Under the pieces are notes generated by a model. It worked only from the letters and a program-made list of their open reading frames with translations. It was not told the origin of the DNA and searched no databases. Position numbers and translations under genes: made by a program. DNA of 64,000 nt, taken from positions 1,550,001 through 1,614,000 of the forward strand of contig OZ218954.1 of the NCBI GenBank assembly GCA_965112735.1, in the 5' to 3' direction. Shown here in pieces: positions 31,201-42,820 of the stretch; position 1 is the first letter of the stretch, and each line of letters begins with the position of its first letter. This stretch comes from Phaeosaccion multiseriatum. Lineage: Eukaryota > Ochrophyta, other classes.

Positions 31201-32856
31201 AGAGGGAGGGAGGGACGGAGGCAGTGGGCAGAGGAGCCACAGGGATGGAGCAGACATTCCCGGTAGACAACAAGAGGCACAAGAAGACGCACCCCGAGCC
31301 GACCACTAGATAGGGGGAGAGACTCGTTCCGCACGCAGAACCCTCCTCCCCGCCCCCTCTCTTCTCCTTGACAGCAGAGGGGGGCCTTAGCTACATTTAA
31401 CAACTCAACTCCCTTATGTCCTCAGTCCTAACCTGCACGTGTCCCATGGTGGCGGCGAGATGGAGCGGTGTGGCCTCCGCCGCCGCGTCCTTCACTTCCG
31501 TCAGGGCATTGGCCTTGAGCAACAGCCGCACCACTCCCACGGCTCCTGCCCAGCTGGCACTGTGGAGGGGCGTCCACCCATCCACATCCACGCTGGTCAC
31601 GTCGGCGTCGCACTGGAGCAGTAGGCGCGCAATCTCCGTTCGACCCTCCTAAGGGAACATTGGTAGGGTGTTTGAGGTATTTGCTTGTTGTTTTTCGTCG
31701 CAAGTCAAGCGGAGGAAGGGAGTAGGGTCAGAGAGAGGGTATACTTGGTATACCTTCCTGGTGGTGAGGGTACACCTTCAACACTTGGAAGAGCCCAACC
31801 CCCCTTCCCCTTGGAGCTTCTCCTTTGGAGAATGAGAGAGCCAAGACGCTTCCTCCCCTTGACATTGTGGAGGAACTTTTGAAGGGCGACAGCGCTAACC
31901 TCCTGTGAGGCAAGTCCTACCTGTGAGGCGTGGTGTAGAGCCGTCTCGCCCCTCTCATCCTTCATGTTCGGATCAGCAGAGGCCTCCAGTAGGATTCTGA
32001 AGGAATATACGTGCCCGCGAAGGAAAATCCATGAGTACTGAAGTAAAGGGAGGTGGATAGGAAGGGGCGGGGGCGGGCGAAAGCAAGGCGAGGGAGACCA
32101 CGCCCCATCCTACCTCGCTATGGAGTACTTGTCCTTCTTGCACGCGAGGTGCAAAGGGGTGACCTGCCGCAGAGAGCGGGCATTGGCATCTGCACCACTC
32201 CCGATGAGGTGCTTCACCACCTCCTGTCGGGGGGGCGTCATAGTTGGCATAGAGAGAGAGTGTGGGCTCGTCAAAGATAGCCCCCCTCGGCGTGGCTCAA
32301 GTTTGTATGCAATCATCGCACAGAGCTGTAGGGATCCTTTCGGGAGGGGCGGCGGGCTCAGAAGCGAAGAGCTACATGAACGACCATACTCATGTTGGAA
32401 AGCTAAAGCCCCACTCTCCGACTCGGAGATGACGCGCATCGTACAGTGAACTTCTTGCAGCTCGCACCTCACTGCCCTGCTGGGTAGCAATGTGGAGGAG
32501 CGCTCTTCCCGTGGGTAGGGTGGAGGCGTTGGGATCGCCACCAGCCAAAAGGGAGCATGTCAGAGCCTGCACACGCAAGTAGACGCAGAAGAACGTAGGG
32601 TACCTAAAGTAAGCGAAGCATGAGCATGAGCAAGGCAAAGGCGACCGCAGACCTGCTTGTCGTCCTCCGCACCTTCACGACAACAACAACCTTGTATCCC
32701 TCCCTCTCCTTCCTCTCACAACATCTGCGCCACATCCTCTCTCTTCCGCCTCCACCATACCTCCAGGTTTCCTGCCCTGACGGCATCGATAGCAGCCTTG
32801 TCAGCAGCTGTGACGGAGGGCGGTGGAGGCGGTGGTGTTTCCACCGCCCCCCGCAT
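28284..32856 (-). CDS. Ankyrin-repeat RING-finger protein, probable E3 ubiquitin ligase
   Basis: Thirteen exons in continuous phase give 536 residues: 32761-32856, 32468-32566, 32114-32223, 31921-31996, 31433-31648, 31073-31145, 30652-30778, 30070-30486, 29508-29561, 29219-29324, 28911-28970, 28628-28714, 28284-28373. Residues about 15-225 form six to seven ankyrin repeats (for example VTPLHLACKKDKYSIAR, GETALHHASQEGRTEIAR, GWTPLHSASWAGAVGVV). A Ser/Glu/Asp-rich linker follows. Residues about 401-442 form a C3HC4 RING: CMCC, PCGHLATCGSC, CPVC. The zinc ligands are split over exons 8, 9 and 10. A coiled coil (METLANHLEECQRELSQ; ELESRNNNQRL) and a Lys/Ala tail end the protein. It should recruit an E2 to ankyrin-bound substrates; the substrate is unknown. 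Confidence 0.88.
29068..29108. repeat. CTTC tetranucleotide microsatellite
   Basis: About ten CTTC units, continuing irregularly to 29215, in intron 10 of the ankyrin-RING gene. Confidence 0.9.
29744..30069. repeat. CACT tetranucleotide microsatellite abutting a 5' splice site
   Basis: About 80 CACT units. On the minus (sense) strand this is (GTGA)n and it starts exactly at the donor of exon 8 of the ankyrin-RING gene, so the GTGAGT splice consensus is repeated throughout. Thr-His-Ser-Leu frames on the plus strand are artefacts. Confidence 0.95.
30547..30651. repeat. GTGC/GTGT tetranucleotide repeat
   Basis: Mixed GTGC and GTGT units fill most of intron 7 of the ankyrin-RING gene. Confidence 0.9.
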
Positions 32857-33303
32857 GCCATTGTCCTCGTCTTGGCAATCTCCTTCCCCCCACCCCATCG
32901 CTCCTTCCTCACTTGTGCTTTCTCAGAACTTGTTTCTCCTCTATATCTCCCAGCGTGTGGTACGCTTTGCTTGTCTCTCATGGTACAATACCTCTCGCTA
33001 AAAAACAAAAAAAACTCTCTCGGCGCAAAGGTATGATCCGGCGGCGGCGCCATTGCCAACGGAGAAAAAATCGACTGTACCGAAATTAAACATCGAAACG
33101 TGTCAAACGAGGAGGAGCGGTAATCATTGAGGGGGATGGGGATGATACCGCTCCCAACAAGAAGCAGTGTTGGATAGAAAAGACGCCGCACTCGAAGAAG
33201 CAGAGCTTTAGATGAAAGGAGAGTGCCACGCCACCCTGAACCTCACCCCATCCCAACCGTCCCCGCCTCTCTTTAGTCCTTTCTCTCTCTCTCTGAGGCT
33301 TCA
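32857..33303. promoter_or_regulatory. Divergent promoter region between ankyrin-RING and TTLL-JmjC genes
   Basis: The two start codons face away from each other 447 bp apart. A CT dinucleotide run (33278-33296) lies just upstream of the plus-strand ATG. No defined factor site recognised. Confidence 0.45.
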
Positions 33304-34389
33304 ATGCTGAGGAAGACGGAACGCTGGATGCCGATGGCTCGGGTTGGGCGCAAGAGAGGCAGGTACCAAGGAGCGGGACGGGTGGCGCTTGTCTTGGTCC
33401 TTCCCCTGCTGGCACTCCGCAGAAAGCACGGCAGTCCTGCTGGTGGTGCAGCGGCAGCGACTACACCTACGCCGAGTGTACTGGGGGTGTTGCCAGCTCT
33501 GCTGCTGCTGCTGAAGGCGCCTGCCACGGCTGAGTATGCAGGAGAGGTCGCCAGTGCCAACATCACCATCAACGAGGAGCAGGTACGTTGACTGTAGTGC
33601 ATTGCGAGGGAGTGCGGCTGCCACACATCTCCAACTCTTCCTAACATGTGAGCAGCCCAGGTGTCCCAGACTCTATCACAATGTCAATCCTCGTGCACGT
33701 GCACTGCTTCAGGTGTCGCTATCGGCGAGGCGGGGGGATGATCTCACACTCTTGGCCCAGGAATTTTGCAGAGAGCACAGCGTCGCCAACCCACAGCACT
33801 GCGTCAATAGCATCAGGTGCGTGCGTATGCGTTTGAACAACAATGTGGTGACAACAAGAGAGAGAGAGAGAGAAACAGAGGAGGAGAAGGAAACCTCTGC
33901 CCGCCTTCCCCCTCTTCCCTTCCTGCCCCACTTAAGGTGGGAGCTCTCGTCTCAGCTGTACTGCGCACCGGAGGCAGCAGCTATCCAAGGGCAAGAAGCA
34001 GCTTCCGAAGATCAGGGGCGAAGCCGTAGTGGAGCGCCGCCTTCCCCACTCCGCTTCCGCTTCGTAAGGCACTCCATCTACGAAGGCACTGATGAGTTCG
34101 ACCTGCTCAGGTATGAGTCAATGAATGGGGCGGGCCGCACAGAGGGCTCAGACATGAGCACGAATTGGTTGAGGGCGGCGGGGGGCGGGATAAATGCTCT
34201 CTTTCCTTCGGCGTCTGCCCGCCTTCCTCTCTGTGCTGCCTGCATGTCTGCCTGTCTGCGCGCTACCAACCTGCCCACACTGCAGAGAGGGAAATCCTCA
34301 CCCCCGCCCCACCCCACTCGACGTCCCCCCACCTCCTCCTCCTCCTGCTCCTCCTCCTGGTCCTCCTGCTCCTCCTCCTCCTCCTCCTC

Positions 34390-34425
<36 letters not shown>

Positions 34426-35483
34426 CTCCTCCTCCTCCTCCTCCTCCTCCTCCTCCTCCTCCTCCTCCTCCTCCGCCTCTTCCTCCTCCTCCTCCTCCTC
34501 CTCCTGCTCCTCCTCCTCCTCCTCCTCCTCCTGCTCCTCCTTCTCCTCCTTCTCGCCCTCGTCCTCTGCGTACCCTTGCAGAGACATTTTCTGGAGCTCG
34601 GGTGCGGTGGAGTGCCCTCCCTCGGACATGAGCGGCGGCGCGGACTCTGTGGACGCTCTGTGGCTGCTGGGAGACGTACAGCAGCGCTGGGAAGTGCCCT
34701 ACTTCGGCGGCCTTGGGGAGGGGCAGAGAGTGAATCGCCTGCCCAGGGAGGCTGACCTGGGCAGGAAGGACTCCATGACGAGGAGCCTTCTCGAGCTCTC
34801 CAAGGTAGGGGCACACGTCGTCATGATCGAGGAGGAGGGAGTAGGTAGAGGAAGGGCTCAGGTGATTCGTCATGTGGCTCTGTGACGTACATGCTGAGCC
34901 AGTTATTGCTTTTTTTGGTGAGCAGCGGAGATGGGGTGGAGGCAGCGGCTCAATTGTGTACCCCTAGCCTTCACTCCACTCCACTCCTTTCCATGGTTTT
35001 GCTTTGCGTTTCCTTTCCCTTGCGCTCGAACAAGACTTTCGGTGATCGTGCGGTGTCGTTTCTCCCTCGAACCTGGTGGGTGGACTCGCTCTCCGCGGCT
35101 GGCACCACTACAGCAGTTGGTAGTACGGCAGGAAGAGTAGTCGGGGAGAAAGAGGGGGGACTCAGCGGTGGCAATAGAGATGGTAGTAGTGATGGCAGCA
35201 TCAGCAGCAGCAACAGTCCCGGGATGAAGGAGGGTTTCCGAGTCGATGAGCAAGGCTGGGCTCTGCGTATGCCGCATGTCCTCAAGGCGCCCGACAAGGA
35301 CCTCGGCAAGGGGGTCTTCTTGGTGGACGGCCTCGACCTAAGCAACGGCCTCGACCTAAGCAATGGCAATGGCAGCGACGACGTGGGCCGCTGCGGGGAG
35401 GACTGCTTCCTGCAGCGATATGTTTCGCACCCGCTCCTGCTACCCGTCGTGCCGGAGCAACCGGGTGCGTGTATTTTTTTGGG

Positions 35484-35514
<31 letters not shown>

Positions 35515-37669
35515 TGAGGGTATGTACCTGGGCTGCGTGCATGCAGTTGCCTGTGTGGCGCGCACAGTTTGAAGAAGTACTCCTGCTGTTCTTTCGTCTT
35601 CCTCTCTCTCTCTCTCCCTTTCGGCGCCCTTCCTTCCCTTTCTCACCCTACCTCGGTGCTCCACTTCCTCTTTCCTCCCTCTCTCACGCCCAACCCCACG
35701 CACGCACCCACAGGCGAGGAGCGTAAGTTCTCCTTCGGCGTGTACGTGACTGTGAGCCTCGACCCGCTTGCCGTGTATGCGCACGAGGAAATGTTGGTGC
35801 TCTTCTGCACGAGGCCGTACGACGCCAGAAATGCCTCGGACGTACTGGTGAGTGTGTGCGTGCGTGCGTGCGTGCGTCTGAGAAGACAGAGCTTTGGTGT
35901 TGCTGTACGATCCCCACCTTTCTGTAGCTCATTCGTAGTCCTTCCTTCTTTTGTCGTCAGCCCCCCCCCCTCCCACCTTAACCTTGCCCCTCGTTACCCT
36001 CACCCTGTGGCCCATTGGACCCCCACTCCACCCCACTCCCCTTTACTCTGTTTCCTCTGCTTTGTAAAGGGTCACTTGACGAACGGACTCACTCAGCGCA
36101 AACTCAACCCCCTCGAGTATGACGAGAGGAAGCACGTGTGGGACTCCGCCAAGCTCAAGAGTGCACTGAAGGACAAAGGTGAGGCATGTGGGACTTTCAA
36201 GGGAGGCGAGTGGGAGGGGAGATAGGGTGAGGACTATGGCCGTAGTTGAGGTCATGGCATCTTGTCCTTCCGTCCTGCCTTCCTTTTTCGATCCTCTCTC
36301 CCGCTCAACTCCTCTAAATCTCATCCTCTTGCATAATACGTTTTCACGCAGTTGCTCACTCACTCACCGACTCACTCACTCATTCACTCACTCACCTACC
36401 AATTCCTGAATCCCCTTCTACCATTCGTGTCCGCCGTCATGACCTTCTCCCTCCTGCGCAACCTTAGGCATCCCCTGGGGGCCCATCCAGCGCCAGGTGG
36501 ATGAAGTCATCTCCCTTACGCTATTGAGCGGCCTCGAGAGAAGCAGAGACGTCCTCGCTCAAGCCGCTGCGTACCGACGGGTGCAGCAGCAGCAGGAGCA
36601 GCAGCAGCAGCGCGCGCACGCACGCACGCCTCAGGCAGCAAGCGAGGAGGAGGGGGAAGCGGAGGCCAGGAAAGGGGCGACCCAAGCGGTTTCCGAGCAG
36701 GCATTCACGTTCTGGCGCCTTGACTTCCTCCTGGACGACAGCCTGAAGGTGTGGCTGCTTGAGGTGGAGGTGGTGCCTTCCACAGGGGTGATTGGGGCGG
36801 TAGATGGAGTCATCAAGCGGAGGGTCCTCACTGACTTACTCTCCATGCAAGGCTGGGGCGGGCAGAAGAAGCAGAGGCAGGAACAGGAAGAGGAGGGGCA
36901 TCAGGAAGGAGAGCAAGGGAACGATGACCTGGAGTCACAAGTGGAAGAGACACTGTGGGCCAAGCTGCCCGCCGTTGTAGCAGACGGAGGAGAGGCAGCC
37001 AAGGGAGCGGTCCGCACGGTGGTTGCCTTCGAGGAGAGGCACCGCAGGAGGGGAGACTGGAGACTCATCATGCCTGCCCCCGGGGGAGAAGAGGGCGAGA
37101 TTGGGAGGGGTAAGTTGGGGACAGAAGAAGAGAGAGAGGGAGATAGGGCAGCATGAGAGGAGGGGCCTGCTTGCGCCCTCATCATCCCATGCAAGCGCCA
37201 AGTGTGAGAATGCTGTTTTCACTGTTTTCACTAAGGCTTTTTGTCTCTCTCGTGTGTGTTTGTTTGTATGTGTGTGTGTGTGCGCGTGCATGCATCAGGT
37301 TTTCTCGCGCGTCAGGCCTTGCCCAAGGACACGCTGTTGCAGCGTTGGGTGTCCGCGACCCAATCACACGTAGACAACAACCCTACGGCTGATGATGCTG
37401 CTACCCGCGGGGCTCATGAGGGGGGGGAAGGTCGTGCTGAATTAGAGGGGGGACGCACTGCCCCTGGCGTGGGGAGGGGCTTTACCCCTGGCAAAGACGA
37501 TGATGACCCCATACCGCTGACGCTGGAGAGGGCAGAGCGAGAGTGTCTCCGCTGCATCGACGGGGGCAACGGCAAGGGATACTGCATGCGGCTTGATTCG
37601 ACTTCTTTTCAGGAAGGTGGTGACCACCATGAGCAGCAGCAGCAAGAGCAGCAGCAGCAGCAGCAGCAG

Positions 37670-37718
<49 letters not shown>

Positions 37719-38671
37719 GGGAGAGCATGGGCAAAGACACGGTGGGTGGCGTAGGATCGCCTCACCACGAGCCCCGAGTGTCCGGGAGGTGTCAGAGCGT
37801 GCGAACGGGCTGTGCGTACACCCGGGAGGGGAGCTTACTCGACGCAGTACTGGCCACGACCCAGGGGGGCTGCGCTCTCACAAGGTATGGACCTGGTCCT
37901 TACCCCTCTATGCATCTATTCTTTTTGCTGCAGCTGCAGGTTGGAGTGATGAGAAAGATATCATCCGAAAGAGCTCACTTGACGCTCCACTCCAGCGGAG
38001 GCTTTGTTTGATTGACTGCTTTGTACTTGAGTCTGTTGCGTCCGAAGTTTTGAAGTTTTGTTCTGACTTCTGCGACACACCATCTCGTTGTTCCGTGGAG
38101 GTGTTCCTCTGCCGTAATCAGTCTCTCTCTCTCTCTCTCCCGTCCACTGCCTTCAATCTCTCTCACCCATCCACTGCCTTCCCCATCACCAGCGGTGCTG
38201 GAATGGTGCACTTCCTCTCCGGGCTCAACGTGCATCGCGTTTCCTCGCCGGGGATGGACCAAGCCAGACAGGAGTGGTGCAGGTGCGTGCGTGCGCGTTG
38301 TGTTCGTCGTTGCGGCATTCCTCACGTCTGATTCAATTGTGATTTGCGCGTCTCTGTGTATGCAGCTATCTTCTCGCCAGTGTGCATGCAAGCACCTTCA
38401 GCAGCAGCAGCAGCAGCAGTGGAGACAGCCTCTCCGGGATTCCCTCTCCGTACGCTGAGCTCTCAAAGGGTTCAGAGGCCTACCGAACGGTCAAAGGCCT
38501 CCAGGATGTCTGCGACGGTTTCATCGAAGACGACAGCAGCACCTTTACCCGTCTTCGGACAGGCTTTGGGGCGGGAGAGGGAAGCGGAGTCGAGACTGTG
38601 AGCCTCCTGGAGCAACAGCCTCATGGAGACGAGGGTCTGATACAGCAGGAGCAGCAGCAGCAGCAGCAGCA

Positions 38672-38708
<37 letters not shown>

Positions 38709-39278
38709 GATGAGGAGGAGAGGGAGGAGGGTAGATCACGAGGAGTAGAGGACAAGGATGACGACGTGAGTGCCGTTTTCTTGCGGCACATCGACGAGAA
38801 CAGGCCTCTGCTCCTGCTCAACCTCACCACCTCTGCAGACGACATTGCAGGTTCGAGCGAGCTACTGTGTGGGGTGTTGGGCTGTCTGCCTGCCTTGCCG
38901 CCTTGGCACAAACGACCACTCTACCCCTGGGAGACCCTCTGACTCCCACCCACCCCCTCCCTCTCTCCCTCCCTCGCTCACTCCTGGTGGACCTGATGCA
39001 AATGGCGACAATCGCGGCATGTGTGTATATCCATTTGATGTTATCTGCCAGCAGAGCAGTGGAGCGCGTCAGCTCTAAAGGAGGAGTTTGCACAACGCGA
39101 TGTGACCGTGCTAATCTATGACGAGGCCAAGGATAGGGCACAGGTACGTCGTGTACGTTGGGGGTCTATGGGCACGCGGTGGGGCGAGCTCTCTTCCGAG
39201 CCGGGATGAGTCTTCCGAGTCGGGATGAGGCAGGGCGGGCATGCAACACACGGCACACACACACGAAACACGCATGCA

Positions 39279-39317
<39 letters not shown>

Positions 39318-40425
39318 ACACAGACAGACACACACGGCAGAGCGCCATGTGCAATGTGCTCTCCTCTCTCTGTCCCGCCTTATCGGACATACTGCCCCTC
39401 CCTCTCCTTGTAGAGAGCTCCTTGTACAGTGCACAGCTGCCTCCACCCCAAGGCCTTGCCCCTCCTCCTCCTCACCACGCCCGACCACTCTTCGTCCTCC
39501 ATCCATCTTTGCCATGTTGTTCATCCAAAACCTGGCAAAAAGCCGCTGGCGACGACTGTGCTGGCCTTCGAGGACTTCCTCTCGCACTCCGCCCACAAGG
39601 AGAGCCTGGTCCTCGACCACGTGCACGAGCAGGCGGAGGAGGAGGAGGAGGGTTTCCGAAGCGATGAGGAGGAGACGCAGAAACTGAACCTGTACCTCCT
39701 CCTCACCACCCGACCCATGAGGTGTGGAAAGAAACTCGGCCCATAGGCTGCCATCCTCCACCTCTCCGTACTCGTGTGCTCCCCCTTCTCATCTCCCTCC
39801 TCTCCTTTGTCCCTGTCTCTTCGTGAAGTTCTGTGCCAAGGAGATTCCGTCCTATTCCTTCCATTGCACATAGCCTGTACTTCCTCCTCTTGTCGCCTAT
39901 GTAACTAACCTCTGTTTCACTCTCCTCTCCTCTCCTCTTCCCACATCTCCAGTGATGGCAACAGCATGAACCCCAACGGCCTCGACAGCCCGCTCGCGGC
40001 AGCCCTCTTCCCGAGGCTCGAACGCCAGGCCACAGCTCGGTGAGAAGGGCAGAACACTCTACCCTTGTGCTCTTTTTTCTTCCGGAATACTCTACCCTCT
40101 TGCTTGTGTCTTCGTTCAAGGCCTAAGAGGCGCTTTCGCGTATGCTCTTCCCTTCCTCTCAGTCACTTCTCCTCCCTCTCTCTCCCCTTCCCCGGTCTCT
40201 CACTCTCTTCTCTCTCCCCCTCGCCGTTTCCCTCTCTCTCCCTCTCTGTCTCACCTCTCTCTCTCCCCCCTCTCTCTCTCTTTCTACCGCTTCTCCCTCT
40301 TCTCCCTCTTCAATGTGCACACACCAAAAGCCTTCATGCTTTACTCGCAGAGGTATCGACTCTGTCGGCAGCAGCGGAAAGAAGCACCTCGTCCCTGCTG
40401 TCCCTTCAAATTGGATGGTAAGTTC

Positions 40426-40485
<60 letters not shown>

Positions 40486-41129
40486 CTCTCTCTATCGTGG
40501 CATATCACCGTCAACCTGTATCTCCTGTCACCCGAGCTCAAGAAGTCTCTTTGTAATAGAATGTCTTGTCCTGACACCCATGATTCAGTCAGTGTGTCAT
40601 CGTGCCCTCCCCTCCTCCCCTCCTTGGTGTCGGGACACTGGATTGTCTTGCCCTCCGCCTTTACAACCTGCGCGTATCCAGGACCTCGCTCCGGCTCTCG
40701 TCGGCGTACCGCTATCCCACGCATATTGATTGCTTCGAGAACGTGCTTCTGCAACTGCATGGAGTGAAGACTGTCACGCTCTACCCGCCGGTACGCACAC
40801 AGTAGGAGGGAGAGGGAAGGGGGATGGGGGGAGAACAGGACACGAGAGGAAGGAGGGGGAAAGAGACGAAGGAGGGGCGGTGGTGGTGCTGCTCATGTAG
40901 AGAAAACATGAAGGATCTAGGAGTAGAGTGATTCCATACCTCTTCGATATGTCAGTTGCATCCCTTCACCCCCATCCCCCACCCACCCGCGTCGGTTGTC
41001 GTTTTTCGGTGTCACAGTCTCGTGTGGGCGACTTCTCCCCTGACCCGCTCCACAAGCACTGGCCAGCGGCGGGCGAGGATAAGCGCAGCAGAGCCTTGCC
41101 ACACGCCATTACCGTCACCCTTTACCCAG

Positions 41130-41206
<77 letters not shown>

Positions 41207-41521
41207 TGCGTGTGTGTGTACGAGCGTTGACGGGGTGTTGTCTCTCGACGTCTGCCCTCCTTTTGGGCCTCCCACTCTCCCCCTCCGAATGACGACCACG
41301 CAGGGTCGGCGCTCTACATTCCACTCATGTGGCTGCACTCAGTGGAGTCTGCGAGCGAGTGGTCTGTCTCCGCCAATGTCTACTTCTTCCACGGAGCAGA
41401 CAATGAAATGAGGAGGAGAAGGAGGACGAGGACCAGGGCACAGGCCACGACCGAAGAGGGCACAAAGGAGGGTACAAGCAGCCCCCACTTCCCAGCCGAA
41501 GCACCAGAGGGTGACAGTAGT

Positions 41522-41557
<36 letters not shown>

Positions 41558-41647
41558 GACTTGGCGGAGTGGGGCATCTATGTGTCGGCCCGGAAACCCG
41601 ACGCGTGGAGATGGCACGAGCTGCAGCACGGGCAGCTCCTCTGCTGA
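33304..41647 (+). CDS. Tubulin-tyrosine-ligase-like domain fused to a JmjC dioxygenase domain
   Basis: Eighteen exons, every junction in phase, encode about 1,444 residues: 33304-33582, 33713-33816, 33937-34110, 34582-34804, 35035-35464, 35714-35847, 36070-36178, 36468-37109, 37299-37884, 38193-38282, 38366-38850, 39052-39143, 39543-39721, 39953-40039, 40351-40417, 40593-40790, 41018-41129, 41304-41647. The N-terminus has a hydrophobic signal or anchor (about 60-78) and a Cys-containing module (RRGDDLTLLAQEFC). TTL domain, about 186-620: QRVNRLPREADLGRKD, LKAPDKDLGKGVFLV, CFLQRYVSHPLLL, GHLTNGL, VWLLEVEVVPS; the usual metal-binding Asn of LLEVN is Glu. Poly-Gln linkers follow. JmjC, about 1040-1360: PTHIDCFENVLLQLHGVK gives H1271/D1273, ALYIPLMWLHS gives H1342, an intact Fe(II) triad. 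The exon 16 start is the least certain. Confidence 0.72.
34336..34553 (+). repeat. CTC/TAC trinucleotide microsatellite in intron 3 of the TTLL-JmjC gene
   Basis: CTC units surround a block of ACT/TAC units (34391-34425). It ends 28 nt before the 3' splice site of exon 4, in the position of a polypyrimidine tract. Confidence 0.95.
35483..35517 (+). repeat. GTGC microsatellite just after a 5' splice site
   Basis: About eight GTGC units begin 18 nt after the donor of exon 5 of the TTLL-JmjC gene. A shorter GTGC run follows the donor of exon 6 (35860-35877). Confidence 0.9.
37630..37718 (+). repeat. Coding CAG repeat (poly-Gln), array 1
   Basis: In-frame CAG/GAG units in exon 9 encode an almost pure Gln tract of about 30 residues between the TTL and JmjC parts. 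Confidence 0.9.
38644..38706 (+). repeat. Coding CAG repeat (poly-Gln), array 2
   Basis: In-frame CAG/GAG units in exon 11 encode about 20 Gln with a few Glu, followed by an acidic run before the JmjC domain. Confidence 0.9.
39257..39335 (+). repeat. CA dinucleotide microsatellite
   Basis: Interrupted CA repeats in intron 12 of the TTLL-JmjC gene. Confidence 0.9.
40429..40495 (+). repeat. CT dinucleotide microsatellite
   Basis: About 27 CT units start 12 nt after the donor of exon 15 in the TTLL-JmjC gene. Confidence 0.95.
41130..41219 (+). repeat. GT dinucleotide microsatellite starting at a 5' splice site
   Basis: The donor GTATGTGTGT of exon 17 of the TTLL-JmjC gene runs directly into about 40 GT units. 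Confidence 0.95.
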
Positions 41648-42034
41648 CACACCAAGTCAAAGAGAACTTGCTGAGATGCACAGAAAGGAGAGAAATGACT
41701 CGAAGCGACGCGCTGTTATTCATAAGATCATAGACACTGTTCTCTCAGATCCACCGGATAGGCTCCGAACGCTAGCACCCTCCCAACGATAGACTCCTCG
41801 GCGTGTCTCCGATACAGGGGAGGATGGTTTCCCCGGGGCCTACATGCTTGTCGCAGTGGGCGAGGTACGGGAATCAGTTGGGCTGGGAATCAGTTGGATG
41901 ACGTACGTGGCGGGCAGAATAGGGCCCCCTGGTGCCCAGTGCAGCGGTATGGCGGAGGGCGTACATCCGCCCGAGAGCGGGGCATGCAGAGGCGCAAAAC
42001 TGTGTCACAGTGCTGTGCGTAGAACGCACAATAA
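41648..42034. other. Region between convergent genes
   Basis: 3' flanks of the TTLL-JmjC gene and the CRAL-TRIO-like gene. No further gene recognised. Confidence 0.45.
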
Positions 42035-42711
42035 CTACAAGCAGTGGTCGTCCACCCAGCGTCGCCAGCTCTCCTGCAGCCCCCCCCACTCTCCTCCGAG
42101 CCCTGTGGGCACAAGCGCGCGATCCAGCAGAAGCAGTCGGTTGCTGAACTGCTTTGCTTCCGCGTCGCTCACAACGGAGCTCACGACGGAGCTCATATCA
42201 CTCACGTCGCTTCTGTCGCTAAGATCACCCTCCTCCTCCTCTTCCTTCTTCTCCTTCTCCTCTTCCCCCTCCTCCTCCCCCCCCCCTCTCCCTCCCCATC
42301 CTCCTCCTGCCACAAGTCGACCGACACGCTCTGGAACCTCTCCCTCGGCAGCGGCAACACAATCCTGAGCGCAATCTGCACGGCCCTGTGCGACTCATAC
42401 AACCATATCTGCTGGCACTTGATGGAGAAGCTCGAGCTCGACAGCCCCACCACCCCCCCGGCTGTAGTCTGAGAGCCCAAACGTCCTGACCAGTCCCACC
42501 CCCACGTCTCTACAGTCCACGACCAGAGCTACCCCGCCCTGCGTGTGTACTGCTCGTCGATGAGGCTCTCCAGAATGAAGGACACGTAGTCCTCGGGCTG
42601 TTGGCCTTTGGTCGTGGCAATGTTTGCCGGATTGAAGACAAGAACTCTTCTCCCCAGAGAGTCGCGGTGCGGGAGGACATGATTCCCCCCGGAGAGGAGG
42701 AGGGAGCGCAT
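42035..42711 (-). CDS. CRAL-TRIO (Sec14-like) lipid-binding domain gene, model incomplete or damaged
   Basis: From the ATG at 42711 the minus strand reads HRDSLGRRVLVFNPANIA, the 'RD.xGRxVLV' start of a CRAL-TRIO domain, then YVSFILESLIDEQYTR. The next block, GGVALVVDCRDVG, is in another frame: the first frame stops at TAG about 10 nt on. Later blocks are a low-complexity Arg/Glu stretch (42210-42290) and RALVPTGLGGEWGGLQESWRRW, matching the 'LPxELGG' end of the domain. CRAL-TRIO proteins carry phosphoinositides or small lipids between membranes. The N-terminal helical part is absent. It could be a frameshifted pseudogene or a gene with unrecognised introns. It starts 110 bp from the Derlin stop. 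Confidence 0.45.
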
Positions 42712-42820
42712 CTTACTCGCGAGCGAGAGAGAGGGTGTGGGGACCGACTGATGCGGATGCGTTATCGTAAAAGGAACAATCTCTCAGATTCATAAGAATA
42801 TGCTTGCTCAGAGTCGTGTG

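Noticed and set aside
35483-35517. Telomere-like or replication-origin repeat
   Set aside because: The unit is GTGC, not a telomeric TTAGGG type, and it lies inside an intron.
33304-37109. TTLL gene ending before the Gln-rich region as an independent gene
   Set aside because: Exon 8 to 9 (37109/37299) and all later junctions keep phase with good GT-AG sites and no start or stop between; kept as a fusion, but flagged for cDNA proof.
42202-42480. Arg/Lys-rich minus-strand ORF tail as a nuclear signal
   Set aside because: The basic run is a CTC/CTT repeat between CRAL-TRIO-like blocks.
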